Origin: Rhodobiaceae bacterium
GTDB taxonomy: Bacteria > Pseudomonadota > Alphaproteobacteria > Parvibaculales > Parvibaculaceae
Direction: 5' to 3'
Assembly (NCBI GenBank): GCA_003330885.1
Contig: CP030277.1
Span: forward strand, 2,530,001 to 2,594,000
DNA length: 64,000 nt
Positions 37,124 through 46,914 of the stretch are shown piece by piece (the first letter of the stretch is position 1; the number at the start of each line of letters is the position of its first letter). The translations under genes and the position numbers were made by a program. The notes below the pieces were generated by a model. It was not told where the DNA came from and ran no database searches. It was given only the letters and a program-made list of their open reading frames with translations.

Positions 37124-39088
37124 ATGGAATATCGCCGTGAAATAGATGGGCTTAGAGCCGTCGCAGTTCTGCCGGTGATCCTGTTTCACGCTGGTGTCGA
37201 ACTGTTCAGCGGTGGGTTCGTGGGCGTTGATGTGTTTTTCGTCATCAGCGGCTACCTGATCACATCAATTATCCTAAAAGAACAACAGACAGGCGCGTTC
37301 AGTCTCGTTCGTTTCTACGAAAGAAGAGCAAGGCGCATTCTCCCTGCTCTTTTTCTGGTCGTTATTGCCTGCATTCCGTTTGCATGGATATGGTTGCTTC
37401 CTGAGGACTTAAAGAGCTTTGGCAAAAGCCTGATCGCAGTTCCAACCTTCACATCCAACATCCTGTTTGCGCGGGAAAGCGACTATTTCACGCCGTTAGC
37501 CGAACTCAAACCACTCCTCCATACGTGGAGCTTGGCAGTTGAAGAGCAGTTTTATGTCTTCTTCCCTATTCTTCTGATCTTGGCACACAAATGGCGGACG
37601 GTGAGCAACGGCGTACTCATTGCAGCCATCGGAATAATCAGCCTATGTCTTGCGCAGTGGGGCTTGTCGACCAACCCAAAGATCGCCTTCTACTTTTTGC
37701 CGACCCGCGCATGGGAACTCATGATCGGCGCCCTCATCGCTGTCTATGTGCTCAGGCCAAACGCAAAAAAAGTCGCTTCAAATGAGCTTCTGGGTGCCCT
37801 GGGACTCGTTCTCATTCTGGTCTCTGTGTTCGCATTTACAGAAGCAACTCCCTTTCCCGGTCTCTACGCACTCATCCCGACAATCGGTACCGGCCTTATT
37901 ATCCTTTTTGCGCAAGCCGACACTTTTGTTGGCCGCCTGCTGGCCACCAGAGCTTTCGTGGGATTGGGCCTCATTAGTTACAGCGCCTATCTCTGGCACC
38001 ATCCCCTGTTTGCGTTTGCACGCCACCGCAGTCTCGACACCCCAGCACTGGATCTGATGTTGGGCCTGGCCGCTCTCTCTATATTCTTGGCTTACATCAG
38101 CTGGCGATATGTCGAACGCCCGTTTCGAGATAAGAAAAAATTCTCGCAACGGCAGATATTCATCTTGTCCGGTGCCTCGAGTGCCGCCCTGATCCTGGTC
38201 GGCGTCACCATCTCATCTAACGATGGCTTTGCCAGTCGGTCCGCCACAGACAATATGGCGTTTTCAGATTTTGACCGCATGCTCGCCCCAAACCACGGCC
38301 TCTCTCCTGCATGCGACCATCAGTTCACGCTAACCGATGAGTGCACAACCTCCCCATCACCGAAAATGATCCTTTGGGGAGACTCCTACGGCATGCATCT
38401 AGCGCCAGCGCTAGAAAGCAGCGAGACCAACATCCCCTTTAGGCAGCACACCATGTCCAGCTGCATACCCGTGACCGGCCTATCGATTGTCGGCAATGTT
38501 GTCTCACCCTCACGCGCGGAACGGTGTCTGGCTCAGGGCACCAATGTGCTGGACTGGCTCGCGACACAAAACACGATTGAGTATGTGGTTCTTGCCTCAC
38601 CGTTCACCTATATAAAGTTTGATCTACTGACGGCTGACGGCGATGTGATAACGCAAGACAAGGAAAAAATTGCTCTCGATCACCTGAAAGCCACCGTCGA
38701 GGTCATTCGCGCAAACGGCCAAAAACCCATTTTCGTGGCACCACCACCAAATACCGGGGTGGATATCGGGCGGTGTTTTACCAGAGCCCTTCTGTTTGCA
38801 GCAGACCCGCAGCGCTGCGACTTCTCGCCTGATCAGATGTCGGCTGATTCTCAACAGGCGTACCGTCTAATGTCACAACTGTCAGAACATGCACCATTCG
38901 TTTCTCTCAAAAGTCTGATTTGCCCAAGCGAAGGTTCCGCAGAGACCTGTGAGGTCAGCATTGATGGGTTGCCGCTCTATCGAGATGATGGACACTTGTC
39001 GATCACTGGGTCCGCTTACATTGGTAAAACCAATGACCTGACAGGCCTCATCGCAACAACAGCCGATGCCTTTTGGGCAAACAAGTGA
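37124..39088 (+). CDS. OafA/YrhL-type acyltransferase with SGNH domain
   Basis: A 654-residue inner-membrane O-acyltransferase that likely acetylates a surface polysaccharide. An acyltransferase-3 domain with about ten membrane helices (residues 1-370) starts YRREIDGLRAVAVLPVILFH, with GGFVGVDVFFVISGYLI and FYERRARRILPAL. A periplasmic SGNH hydrolase-like domain (about residues 400-650) has ILWGDSYGMHLAPAL and the closing Asp-His pair DDGHLSITGS. ATG at 37124 has GGGGGAG upstream; the frame from 37040 runs back into secA. No polysaccharide genes are adjacent. Confidence 0.92.
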   Translation: MEYRREIDGLRAVAVLPVILFHAGVELFSGGFVGVDVFFVISGYLITSIILKEQQTGAFSLVRFYERRARRILPALFLVVIACIPFAWIWLLPEDLKSFGKSLIAVPTFTSNILFARESDYFTPLAELKPLLHTWSLAVEEQFYVFFPILLILAHKWRTVSNGVLIAAIGIISLCLAQWGLSTNPKIAFYFLPTRAWELMIGALIAVYVLRPNAKKVASNELLGALGLVLILVSVFAFTEATPFPGLYALIPTIGTGLIILFAQADTFVGRLLATRAFVGLGLISYSAYLWHHPLFAFARHRSLDTPALDLMLGLAALSIFLAYISWRYVERPFRDKKKFSQRQIFILSGASSAALILVGVTISSNDGFASRSATDNMAFSDFDRMLAPNHGLSPACDHQFTLTDECTTSPSPKMILWGDSYGMHLAPALESSETNIPFRQHTMSSCIPVTGLSIVGNVVSPSRAERCLAQGTNVLDWLATQNTIEYVVLASPFTYIKFDLLTADGDVITQDKEKIALDHLKATVEVIRANGQKPIFVAPPPNTGVDIGRCFTRALLFAADPQRCDFSPDQMSADSQQAYRLMSQLSEHAPFVSLKSLICPSEGSAETCEVSIDGLPLYRDDGHLSITGSAYIGKTNDLTGLIATTADAFWANK

Positions 39089-39113
39089 GAAAGCATTGCG
39101 GCGACATGCTGGC

Positions 39114-39635
39114 CTAGAACCGGTACACAGACCGCACAACACCCAAGTCCATGGCAACAGTTTCAACAAGTGTCGCCGTTTCTTTTTGTTTTGCCGGAAG
39201 CCAGAGGGGGACGCCGCGTCCGAGCAAAACAGGCATCGTGAAAATCTCAAGCGTGTCCAAACCGCCTGCCTGGCGGAACTGATGCAAAAGATCTGATCCA
39301 CCGACGACCCAAACGTCTCCTCCCTCGAACCGCCTTAAGTCGTCGATCAAAGAACGGATGTCTTCGCCAGACCAGAGGCGCGATTGCGGCGGCAGGTTGG
39401 CGACCTCTCGATGGGTCACCAAAACCACCTCTTTGCCGGGATATGGCCATCCGCCGTCATAGGCATCAACAAAGTCGAAGCTTTTGCGCCCCATAACGAC
39501 GCATCCAATGTCCGATATGAACCTCTCATAGCCGAAATCGGCCCCGTCAAAATCATCCAGCCAGCCGACTCCATGGTCGGCATCTGCAATAAGGCCGTCC
39601 AGGCTCGCCGCAATATAGCCTCTGATTTGAGCCAC
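39114..39635 (-). CDS. Dihydrofolate reductase/RibD C-terminal-like protein
   Basis: A 173-residue NADPH-dependent reductase-fold protein. MAQIRGYIAASLDGLIADAD is the family start, with VVMGRKSFDFVDA and DVWVVGGSDLLHQF following. Such proteins are relatives of RibD reductase domains rather than true DHFR; the substrate is unknown. Third gene of an MFS-GST-reductase operon (3-base gap to the GST gene). Confidence 0.88.
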   Translation of the reverse strand: MAQIRGYIAASLDGLIADADHGVGWLDDFDGADFGYERFISDIGCVVMGRKSFDFVDAYDGGWPYPGKEVVLVTHREVANLPPQSRLWSGEDIRSLIDDLRRFEGGDVWVVGGSDLLHQFRQAGGLDTLEIFTMPVLLGRGVPLWLPAKQKETATLVETVAMDLGVVRSVYRF

Positions 39636-39638
39636 GCT

Positions 39639-40304
39639 TCAGTCCTCAGATCTTTGAGCCCAGGGATAGGTTACGAGATCAAATTCTGTCGCAACGACAG
39701 AAGGTCGGATCTTCAATTTGTTCCACCAGCCAGACAATGCCGGGAGGGCCTGAAGTAGAAGCTGGCCATCAACGCTGTCAGCCAAATAGGAAATCATCGG
39801 CACGGCGTGGAGATCAGCGAGCGTGACCTCGTTGCAGTTGAGGGCACCGGTGGCAACGAACTTCTTATCAAAAATGGTGAGTGAACCGGTCAGCCGCTTC
39901 ACCATGCGCTCCTTGATGGACTCGTCAGGCCAACCGCCCACGAGCGTTGTGAAGAGTGTCTGCGTCACCAGCTCCCGAAGGTCCGGCCAGATGTAATTGT
40001 CGAGAACCGAGACGGTCGCGGCCATGCGAGCCCGTGCCTGGGCCCCGTCCGGCGTGAGCGTGGGTGCAGGCAAGACCTCATCAAGGTAAGAACAGATAGG
40101 CCCTGCCTCAAACAAGAGATGCCCGTCATGGTCAAGGGCGGGAACCATGCCAAACGGATGGCGTTCCTTCTGCGCTGCGGGCATGCCGGCGGAGATGAAA
40201 TCCACCTCCTCCAATGTGTAAGGCACACCTTTTTCTTCCAGCACCAAACGCACAATGCGCGTATAGGCGCTATAGGCCGGTCCGTAGAGAGTAATGCCTG
40301 TCAT
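39639..40304 (-). CDS. Glutathione S-transferase family protein
   Basis: A 221-residue GST. An N-terminal thioredoxin-like domain (TLYGPAYSAYTRIVRLVLEE, then GMVPALDHDGHLLFEAGPIC) is followed by a helical C-terminal domain (LPALSGWWNKLKIRPS). Catalyses glutathione conjugation or related thiol chemistry. Placed 15 bases after the MFS gene and before a reductase, it fits a detoxification or degradation operon facing two epoxide hydrolases. Confidence 0.9.
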   Translation of the reverse strand: MTGITLYGPAYSAYTRIVRLVLEEKGVPYTLEEVDFISAGMPAAQKERHPFGMVPALDHDGHLLFEAGPICSYLDEVLPAPTLTPDGAQARARMAATVSVLDNYIWPDLRELVTQTLFTTLVGGWPDESIKERMVKRLTGSLTIFDKKFVATGALNCNEVTLADLHAVPMISYLADSVDGQLLLQALPALSGWWNKLKIRPSVVATEFDLVTYPWAQRSED

Positions 40305-40319
40305 TAATCGCCCCAGACA

Positions 40320-41630
40320 CTAGCCATCAGCGGCCTCACGACCAAGCGCTTTGCCCGCAAGGTAATAGTGGTACGCCCCCCAAAGACTGACAAAACTCAT
40401 GAGCAACAGGGCGTAGCGCAGAGACTCAATGCCATAGGCTGGCTCCAGCACATCACTCAGAATGCCGACAAGCTGTGGCCCAAACCCAAGACCAATAATG
40501 TTGAGAATGAACAACATGATAGATGAGATCGTTGTGCGCATATGAATCGGTGCCCGGCTTTGAATGAGTGCAAAGCTGGGTCCAAGATAGAATGCGCCGA
40601 GGATCGTCATCGGCACATAGAGCCACAGCGCCAGTTCCTTTTCGACGAGGAAGAAGGCAAGAATAATGGGTGCAGCGGCGACCTTGGCGATAGCCACAAT
40701 CCAAGGCGTCCATCTGACATCTTTTGCGCCCATTTTATCCGCAAGCTTCCCACCCAAAATAGCGCCCATTGCGCCAAAGATGCCGACAACAAGCGCGAGG
40801 AAGATACCGGTCTCCTCGTAGCTCATTTTGAAGCTGCGAATGAAGAAGGAGAACCCCCAGACAGCGCCGCCATATCCCACAAAGGAGATAATCGTCACAC
40901 CCATAACAGTGTGGAATGATGCACGGTCGATCCAAAGGTGACGAAATCCTGAAGCGATTTGGCCACGCGCTTCACTCCAGTCGATGGGACCGGTCTCAGG
41001 CGCCTCTCTCCCTTCTGAGAAACCACGTGGCGGTTCTTTGAGCGTGAAACGCACGAGGAGCGCGATCACCAAACCGGGAAGACCAACCAGAAGAAAGGCA
41101 GCACGCCAACCATATTGGGCAACCACGAAAGCGCCCACAGCGAACGCAATCATGGTCCCGAGATAAACCCCCAAAGCATAAATGGCGAGCGCACCACTGC
41201 GTTCCTCCGGCGGATACATGTCAGCAATCATCGAGTGCGAAGGTGGGCTCGAACCAGCCTCCCCGACACCAACGCCGATCCGCGCAATCGCCAGGGTGCC
41301 GAAACCGGAAACAAACGCGCAGGCCGCCGTCATCAGGCTCCAGATAGAAACCGCCGCGGCAATAATGTTCCGTCGGTTGGACCTGTCCGCCAGAAACGCA
41401 ATCGGCATACCCAATGTCGCATAGAAAATCGCGAATGCGATCCCTGACAAGAATCCGAGCTGCCAGTCTGCCAGCAGAAACTCTTCTTTAATGGCCGGCA
41501 GGACCACGCCCATAATCTGTCGGTCGACATAGCTGGAAATATACGCGAGCAACAAGATGCCAAGCGCATACCGCCGATATGTCTTGGACATCGTGAATTC
41601 CGTCGCGTCCGCGACCGCTTGAGTAGCCAT
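40320..41630 (-). CDS. MFS transporter, Spinster-like
   Basis: A 436-residue major facilitator with 12 predicted helices. Family signs: SSYVDRQIMGVVLPAIKEEF in helix 1, then LGMPIAFLADRSNRRNII (motif A) and ARIGVGVGEAGSSPPSHSMI. This subgroup is abundant in alphaproteobacteria that degrade hydrophobic compounds. ATG at 41630 has GGGGGAGAC upstream; the frame is open to 41690. It leads the MFS-GST-reductase operon. Substrate not established. Confidence 0.9.
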   Translation of the reverse strand: MATQAVADATEFTMSKTYRRYALGILLLAYISSYVDRQIMGVVLPAIKEEFLLADWQLGFLSGIAFAIFYATLGMPIAFLADRSNRRNIIAAAVSIWSLMTAACAFVSGFGTLAIARIGVGVGEAGSSPPSHSMIADMYPPEERSGALAIYALGVYLGTMIAFAVGAFVVAQYGWRAAFLLVGLPGLVIALLVRFTLKEPPRGFSEGREAPETGPIDWSEARGQIASGFRHLWIDRASFHTVMGVTIISFVGYGGAVWGFSFFIRSFKMSYEETGIFLALVVGIFGAMGAILGGKLADKMGAKDVRWTPWIVAIAKVAAAPIILAFFLVEKELALWLYVPMTILGAFYLGPSFALIQSRAPIHMRTTISSIMLFILNIIGLGFGPQLVGILSDVLEPAYGIESLRYALLLMSFVSLWGAYHYYLAGKALGREAADG

Positions 41631-41767
41631 GTCTCCCCCCGGAGTGAAGTTTCTTTTCGCCACCCTACCGGTGGCACCCCAAAGCGGCAAAGTAATTCCT
41701 CAGATGCTGCCTTTTGTTGCTTAGGCGACCCGCCCTGCCATAATGGAAAAAACAAATTCAGGGAGAG

Positions 41768-42958
41768 ATGATGAGCACCCCAACCCCCTTTCAGGTAGCC
41801 ATAGAGCAATCCACCCTTGACGCCATTCTGGCGAAGGTAAAAGCCTATCAGTGGCATGAGATGCCGGAGATAGATCCGGGCGCCGACCGCTGGGCCTATG
41901 GCGCGGATATGGAATACATGAGGGAGCTCTGTGACTATTGGGTGAACTCATTCGATTGGCGCACTGCCGAAGCAAAGCTCAACGCCTTTCCTCAATTCAA
42001 GACAACCATTGAGACCCAAGAAATCCACTTCTACCACGTGAAAGGCTCAGGCAGCGCGCCACAGCCCATGATCCTCACCCATGGCTGGCCCGGCTCCGTT
42101 TTTGAATTCCTGGACGTGATCGACCTTCTCGCCCATCCGGAAAACCATGGTGGCGATGCAGAAGACGGTCTTACTCTGGTGATCCCTTCGCTCCCTGGCT
42201 ACGGATTTTCAGGTAAGCCCAAAAAACCACTGGGACCCAAACGGACAGCCGAACTGTGGGACAAGCTCATGCGCGAGACGCTCGGTTATGACACCTATAT
42301 CGCCCAGGGCGGTGACTGGGGATCTGTGGTCTCCGGCTCCCTTGCCTATAATCATGGGACTAACAAAGGCGGCGGCTGCAAAGCCGTCCACCTCAACATG
42401 TGGGGCATCCGGCCGGACACCGCCCCCGAGACAGAAGAAGAGAAGGCTTGGGCCGCCGCGGCAGCATTCGATTTTGAGATGGAGGGCGCTTATCTCCGCC
42501 TTCAAATGACGAAGCCCCAGTCCCTCTCCTACGCCATGATGGACAGTCCGGTTGGTGCAGCAGCATGGATCACTGAGAAATTTAATGGCTGGTCCGACAC
42601 GCGAGGTCCAAACGAGTCCCACATAGAAAACGCTTACACCAAAGATCAGCTCCTCACCAACATCATGATCTATCTGGTAACAGGCACCTTCAACACCGCA
42701 ACCTGGTTCTACAGGGGAATGATGGAAGAAGGCGGCTCCAACATGGCACCCGGGGACACGCTCGAAATCCCAACAGGGTTCATGCGTATGCCCGAAGAAG
42801 GGAAGTTCATTTCAATCCCGCCGCGTTCAATGGCAGAGAAAGCATTCAACATCATTCACTGGACAGAGCCAAGCGAAGGGGGCCATTTCGCTGCGCTGGA
42901 AACCGGATCCGTTTTTGCCGATGATGTGCGCGCCTTTGCAAAACAGGTGAAAGGATAA
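41768..42958 (+). CDS. Epoxide hydrolase, EHN type (copy 1)
   Basis: A 396-residue alpha/beta-hydrolase epoxide hydrolase. An N-terminal EHN domain (about residues 5-110: WVNSFDWRTAEAKLNAFPQF) precedes the oxyanion motif LTHGWPGSVFEFLD, the nucleophile aspartate in AQGGDWGSVVSG and the histidine in GGHFAALETG. Converts an epoxide to a diol by an ester intermediate. It starts a tandem pair; the second copy follows after 3 bases. Divergent from the MFS-GST operon, sharing a 137-base promoter region. Confidence 0.92.
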   Translation: MMSTPTPFQVAIEQSTLDAILAKVKAYQWHEMPEIDPGADRWAYGADMEYMRELCDYWVNSFDWRTAEAKLNAFPQFKTTIETQEIHFYHVKGSGSAPQPMILTHGWPGSVFEFLDVIDLLAHPENHGGDAEDGLTLVIPSLPGYGFSGKPKKPLGPKRTAELWDKLMRETLGYDTYIAQGGDWGSVVSGSLAYNHGTNKGGGCKAVHLNMWGIRPDTAPETEEEKAWAAAAAFDFEMEGAYLRLQMTKPQSLSYAMMDSPVGAAAWITEKFNGWSDTRGPNESHIENAYTKDQLLTNIMIYLVTGTFNTATWFYRGMMEEGGSNMAPGDTLEIPTGFMRMPEEGKFISIPPRSMAEKAFNIIHWTEPSEGGHFAALETGSVFADDVRAFAKQVKG

Positions 42959-42961
42959 GTC

Positions 42962-44161
42962 ATGACCCGGCCCGTCATTCCAGCCGATCCCTTCAAGGTC
43001 CATGTCCCCGATCACGAGATTGCGGACCTGAAGCACAGGCTGGAACAAACGCGCCTGCCTAATGAGCCCGATGGAAACGAACATTGGAACTATGGCACCA
43101 GCCTGTCTTACATGGAGCGATTGATCTCCTATTGGCGGGATGATTTTGATTGGCGCAAACAGGAAGCCTGGTTGAACTCTTTCCCCCAATACAAAGTATC
43201 CCTGACCGACGATGCAGATCAGGACCATGAAGTGCATTTCGTTTATGAAAGAGGGTCAGGCGAAAATCCCATCCCGCTTATCATGACCCATGGATGGCCC
43301 TCCACATTTCGGGAGTTCCTTGATGTCATCGATCGGTTGGCCCATCCCGAAAACTATGGTCGATCGGGACCGGCCTTTGACGTCATCGTACCTTCGCTCA
43401 TTGGCTATGGCTTTTCATCTCTGCCCCGTCAGCCAATAGGTCCAGCCGTCATGGCCGACCTCTGGCATCAATTGATGACCGACGTATTGGGGTATGACAC
43501 CTACTGTGCACAAGCAGGCGACTGGGGGAGCTTTGTTACCTCCTGCCTTGCTTTGCAGCATGCAGATGCCGTGAGTGCAATCCATCTCACCATGCTGCCC
43601 CTTCGCCCCAATCTGCGGCACGAAAGCCAACAGCCGGTCACCGATGAAGAAAGCACCTGGATCAAGGAAATGCGCGCCTGGTGGGCCGGCGAAGAGGGCT
43701 ACCGGTCCATCCAGTCGACCAAGCCGATGGCGCTGGCTTACGCGGTGATGGATTCACCAGCTGGTCTCGCAGGCTGGTTGGCGGACAAATACTACCGCCT
43801 CGGTGACACAGACAAATCTCACACCTGGGAAGGCATGGAAGCGCGCTTCCCCATGGACACGATCCTCACACAGCTCTCAATCTACTGGTTCACCGGCACC
43901 ATCAATTCAGCAAACACCCTTTACAAAGCAGGTCCCGCTGAAGGGTCCGCACTGCTGAAGCCAGGCCAGAAAGTGACAGTGCCAACAGTCTATTCGGAAT
44001 ATCCGATGGACACCTTGCCCATCACGCCGCAATCATGGGCAGAGCGCAGCTACAATTTGAAAGCATTCAAGGTGATGAACAAAGGTGGCCACTTCGCCGC
44101 CATGGAGGAACCGGAACTGTTCGCTGACGATGTGCGTGACGCTTTTTCAGCGCTACTTTGA
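42962..44161 (+). CDS. Epoxide hydrolase, EHN type (copy 2)
   Basis: A 399-residue paralogue of the preceding gene with the same layout: EHN domain (RDDFDWRKQEAWLNSFPQYK), MTHGWPSTFREFLD, nucleophile AQAGDWGSFVTS and GGHFAAMEEPELFADDVR. The two share motif order and similar termini, but the middle differs enough to suggest different substrates rather than a recent duplication. ATG 3 bases after copy 1, so co-translated. The end overlaps the converging PAS-protein gene by 9 bases. Confidence 0.92.
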   Translation: MTRPVIPADPFKVHVPDHEIADLKHRLEQTRLPNEPDGNEHWNYGTSLSYMERLISYWRDDFDWRKQEAWLNSFPQYKVSLTDDADQDHEVHFVYERGSGENPIPLIMTHGWPSTFREFLDVIDRLAHPENYGRSGPAFDVIVPSLIGYGFSSLPRQPIGPAVMADLWHQLMTDVLGYDTYCAQAGDWGSFVTSCLALQHADAVSAIHLTMLPLRPNLRHESQQPVTDEESTWIKEMRAWWAGEEGYRSIQSTKPMALAYAVMDSPAGLAGWLADKYYRLGDTDKSHTWEGMEARFPMDTILTQLSIYWFTGTINSANTLYKAGPAEGSALLKPGQKVTVPTVYSEYPMDTLPITPQSWAERSYNLKAFKVMNKGGHFAAMEEPELFADDVRDAFSALL

Positions 44162-44692
44162 GCCAGTGCTAAGGTCAATGTGCGGAGGCACCCCATTGCC
44201 AAGGTCAATCCATTCTGCAACCTCAGGCATGGCAAAACGCGTTCGCGCTTCCCCATAGGTCACCTCCTCAACATTCGACTGATGTGTAATCAATCGACAC
44301 CCTTCACCATCTTCATCGGCGAAGGGCAACGCCAAGGTGTCAAACAGACAGTCGCGACCACTGTCTGATCGCGCATGTGTGCTGAAAAACATGCCGCACG
44401 GTCGGGTCAGGGCCTCCTCAATCCACGAAAAATAGACCTGACGCGCTTCTGCGCTCATGCGGTGGCCAACTTCCTGCCCTGTCATTTCTTCATTGTAGAA
44501 TTCGCAAATAGCTGTGCCTGCAAACCGTAGCCGATATCCAGTTCCCCCGCCCCGTTCCACAATTGTGCACCAGGGCATCTGTTTCGCCACGCAAATTGGA
44601 TCCCAGTCACGATAGGCCGGCATGCGCCCACCGCTGAGACTCATCCAATAGTCGAAGAAGGTCTTGGTATTATCGTCTCTGAATTCCAGCAT
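44153..44692 (-). CDS. PAS-fold protein (PAS_5 type)
   Basis: A 179-residue single-domain protein: YWMSLSGGRMPAYRDWDP, then IVERGGGTGYRLRFAGTAIC, which is the start pattern of the PAS_5 family common in alphaproteobacteria. There is no kinase, cyclase or DNA-binding part. Some relatives act in signalling or stress responses; the ligand is unknown. Monocistronic; it converges on the second epoxide hydrolase. Confidence 0.78.
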   Translation of the reverse strand: MLEFRDDNTKTFFDYWMSLSGGRMPAYRDWDPICVAKQMPWCTIVERGGGTGYRLRFAGTAICEFYNEEMTGQEVGHRMSAEARQVYFSWIEEALTRPCGMFFSTHARSDSGRDCLFDTLALPFADEDGEGCRLITHQSNVEEVTYGEARTRFAMPEVAEWIDLGNGVPPHIDLSTGSK

Positions 44693-44782
44693 TGAGCTTC
44701 GCCCCCAAGCTTCCGCGGCTTATTCCATGCATCCTATATAGATAGGCTCAGACATTCCTGAGGAAAGCACAAAGAGGCAAAA

Positions 44783-44808
44783 CCCACAAAAAACTTATGT
44801 TTTTTGGG
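44783..44808 (-). terminator. Probable terminator after accA
   Basis: Minus strand: CCCAAAAAAC, a 4-base loop, GTTTTTTGTGGG followed by TTTT. The stem has one bulge. It lies about 40 bases after the accA stop codon. The A/T-rich stem makes it weaker than the other terminators here. Confidence 0.5.
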
Positions 44809-44845
44809 ATAATCGAACGCATTTAGGCAGGAAAGCCCTGGTAGG

Positions 44846-45805
44846 TCAGGAAAGGTCGCCGCGACCCATGGCCATAAACTTCTCCTGCCGCTGACGGCGA
44901 AGAGATGCCCCATCCAAACCGGAGAGGTCCCGCAATTCGTGCTCAATCGCATCGCCTGCATCGGCCATCATCTGCGCCCGCTCGCGATGCGCACCGCCTA
45001 CAGGCTCCGGCAGGATCCGGTCAATGACACCCAGCTCAAGCAGGCTCTGCGCAGTGACCTTCATTGCTGCCGCTGCATCCTTGGCCTTGTCTGAATTGCG
45101 CCAAAGGATTGAGGCAGAGGCTTCGGGAGAGGCAACCGTATAAATTGAGTGTTCCAACATCAAAACACGGCTGGCCGTGGCAATGGCAAGCGCACCACCC
45201 GATCCCCCCTCGCCGATAACGAGAGAAACAAATGGCACCTGAACATTGAGGCAGGTATCGATCGATCGGGCAATCGCTTCTGCCTGGCCACGCTCTTCAC
45301 CTTCACGTCCTGGAAAAGCGCCAGCCGTATCAATCAAAGTGATAACCGGCATGGAGAAACGGTCTGCCATTTCCATCAGGCGAACCGCTTTGCGATAACC
45401 TTCGGGCTGCGCCATGCCGAAATTATGCTTCATGCGGGTCTCGACATCATTACCCTTTTCGTGACCCATGATGACGACCGAGCGACCACGGAAACGACCC
45501 AGGCCGCCAACAATCGCTTCGTCCTCACCAAAATTCCGGTCACCCGCAAGAGGGGTGAAATCCTCGATCAACGCGTTCGCGTAATCGAGGAAATGAGGTC
45601 GATTGGGATGTCGGGCGACTTGCGTCTTCTGCCAGGTATCGAGATTGGCATACATGTCTTTTAAAAGCTGAGCTGCCTTTGCCTCGAGCTTTGCAACATC
45701 ATCGGAAATCCCAGCGGTCGGGTCTTCCTGCGCCAGGAGCTTGAGCTCCTGAACCTTACCCTCTAGCTCGGCAATCGGCTTTTCAAATTCGAGATATGTA
45801 TGCAT
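44846..45805 (-). CDS. accA: Acetyl-CoA carboxylase carboxyltransferase subunit alpha
   Basis: Forms with AccD the carboxyltransferase that makes malonyl-CoA for fatty-acid synthesis. The N-terminus YLEFEKPIAELEGKVQEL, the central FGMAQPEGYRKAVRLMEMAD and DTAGAFPGREGEERGQAEAI are diagnostic, with GEGGSGGALAIATA as the second oxyanion region. 319 residues, full length. It is downstream of xerD with a 136-base gap, the usual order. Confidence 0.97.
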   Translation of the reverse strand: MHTYLEFEKPIAELEGKVQELKLLAQEDPTAGISDDVAKLEAKAAQLLKDMYANLDTWQKTQVARHPNRPHFLDYANALIEDFTPLAGDRNFGEDEAIVGGLGRFRGRSVVIMGHEKGNDVETRMKHNFGMAQPEGYRKAVRLMEMADRFSMPVITLIDTAGAFPGREGEERGQAEAIARSIDTCLNVQVPFVSLVIGEGGSGGALAIATASRVLMLEHSIYTVASPEASASILWRNSDKAKDAAAAMKVTAQSLLELGVIDRILPEPVGGAHRERAQMMADAGDAIEHELRDLSGLDGASLRRQRQEKFMAMGRGDLS

Positions 45806-45941
45806 GCGCTCTTAAGTTTACTTAACGCCCAAAATACGATTAGCGGCGGCACACTGGCCTGCTACCTATCGCTTGTCAACCATGAGACAAAATGGCGGTT
45901 AATGGCGGAAATCGGAGAAAAATCTGATGGTTCCCGTCGGG

Positions 45942-46910
45942 CTATCTCTTTCCAAGCGGATGATGATTGGTCACCAGCTCTCGCAGCCGTTCCTCCAGAA
46001 CATGGGTATAAATCTGTGTGGTTGAAATATCTGCATGTCCTAAAAGCTGCTGCACTGAGCGCAGATCAGCCCCATTTGCAAGAAGATGGCTCGCAAAAGC
46101 ATGTCGAAGCGTGTGCGGAGACAGGCGCGTGGGGTCAATCTGCGCAATCTCTGCCAATTCCTTCAGCATCTGAGCAAACCGATGCCGTGTCAGGTGGCCT
46201 GATTTGCCCCGTGAGGGAAACAGGAAGGCGCTTTTCGCGTCACCCAGCACCTCCTTACGGCAGACAAGATAGTGGGCAATTGCATCCGCCGCCGGTTGAC
46301 TGAGGGGCACCAACCGTTCGCGCCCCCCCTTACCCTTCACACCAAGCATTTGCTCTGCACCGCCAACCGCTGCGACAGGAAGCCCAACAAGCTCGCTCAC
46401 CCGCAGACCGGTTGCGTAGATCACCTGCATCAGGCACCGCGTGCGGGCCTGCCGGTAAGATTTTTTCACTGGATCAGAAATCGCTGCGCCATAGCTTTCG
46501 GTCGCCCTCAACAATAGGTCAACTTCCTCGACACTCAACGTCTTGGGGAGAGGTCGGGATAGTTTTGGACCTTCAATGATCGCGCAAGGATCATCTGCCC
46601 GCACATCATCACTCATCAAAAACTGTGCGAACTGGCGAATGGAGGACAGGCGCCGGGCCGCCGTTGAAGCAGCCAGCCCCGCTTGCTCCATCAGCGCAAG
46701 ATAGGCACGTACGTCACTGCTATCAAAAGCTGAGAACACCTTGTGTCGCGCCTTAAGCGCTGCGCCAAAGTCCCTCAAATCTCGAGCATAAGCATCAAGC
46801 GTGTTCTGAGAGGCACCCCGTTCAGCACTGAGCATCTCAAGGAATGCTTCCAGCCGATAGGCATCAGCAGGAAGGTGAGAGGAATCCGTGCCCGGTCCAC
46901 GCCTCGCCAT
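45942..46910 (-). CDS. xerD: Tyrosine recombinase XerD
   Basis: Resolves chromosome dimers at dif together with XerC. An N-terminal SAM-like domain (LEAFLEMLSAERGASQNTLD) precedes the catalytic domain with arginine in YATGLRVSELVGLP, HTLRHAFASHLL and LLGHADISTTQIYTHV, giving the full Arg-His-Arg-His-Tyr set. Placement between accA and the 705-residue protein plus aroK supports XerD rather than XerC. ATG at 46910 follows the preceding gene's stop by 4 bases; a GTG at 46934 is possible. About 322 residues. Confidence 0.92.
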   Translation of the reverse strand: MARRGPGTDSSHLPADAYRLEAFLEMLSAERGASQNTLDAYARDLRDFGAALKARHKVFSAFDSSDVRAYLALMEQAGLAASTAARRLSSIRQFAQFLMSDDVRADDPCAIIEGPKLSRPLPKTLSVEEVDLLLRATESYGAAISDPVKKSYRQARTRCLMQVIYATGLRVSELVGLPVAAVGGAEQMLGVKGKGGRERLVPLSQPAADAIAHYLVCRKEVLGDAKSAFLFPSRGKSGHLTRHRFAQMLKELAEIAQIDPTRLSPHTLRHAFASHLLANGADLRSVQQLLGHADISTTQIYTHVLEERLRELVTNHHPLGKR

Positions 46911-46914
46911 AGAC

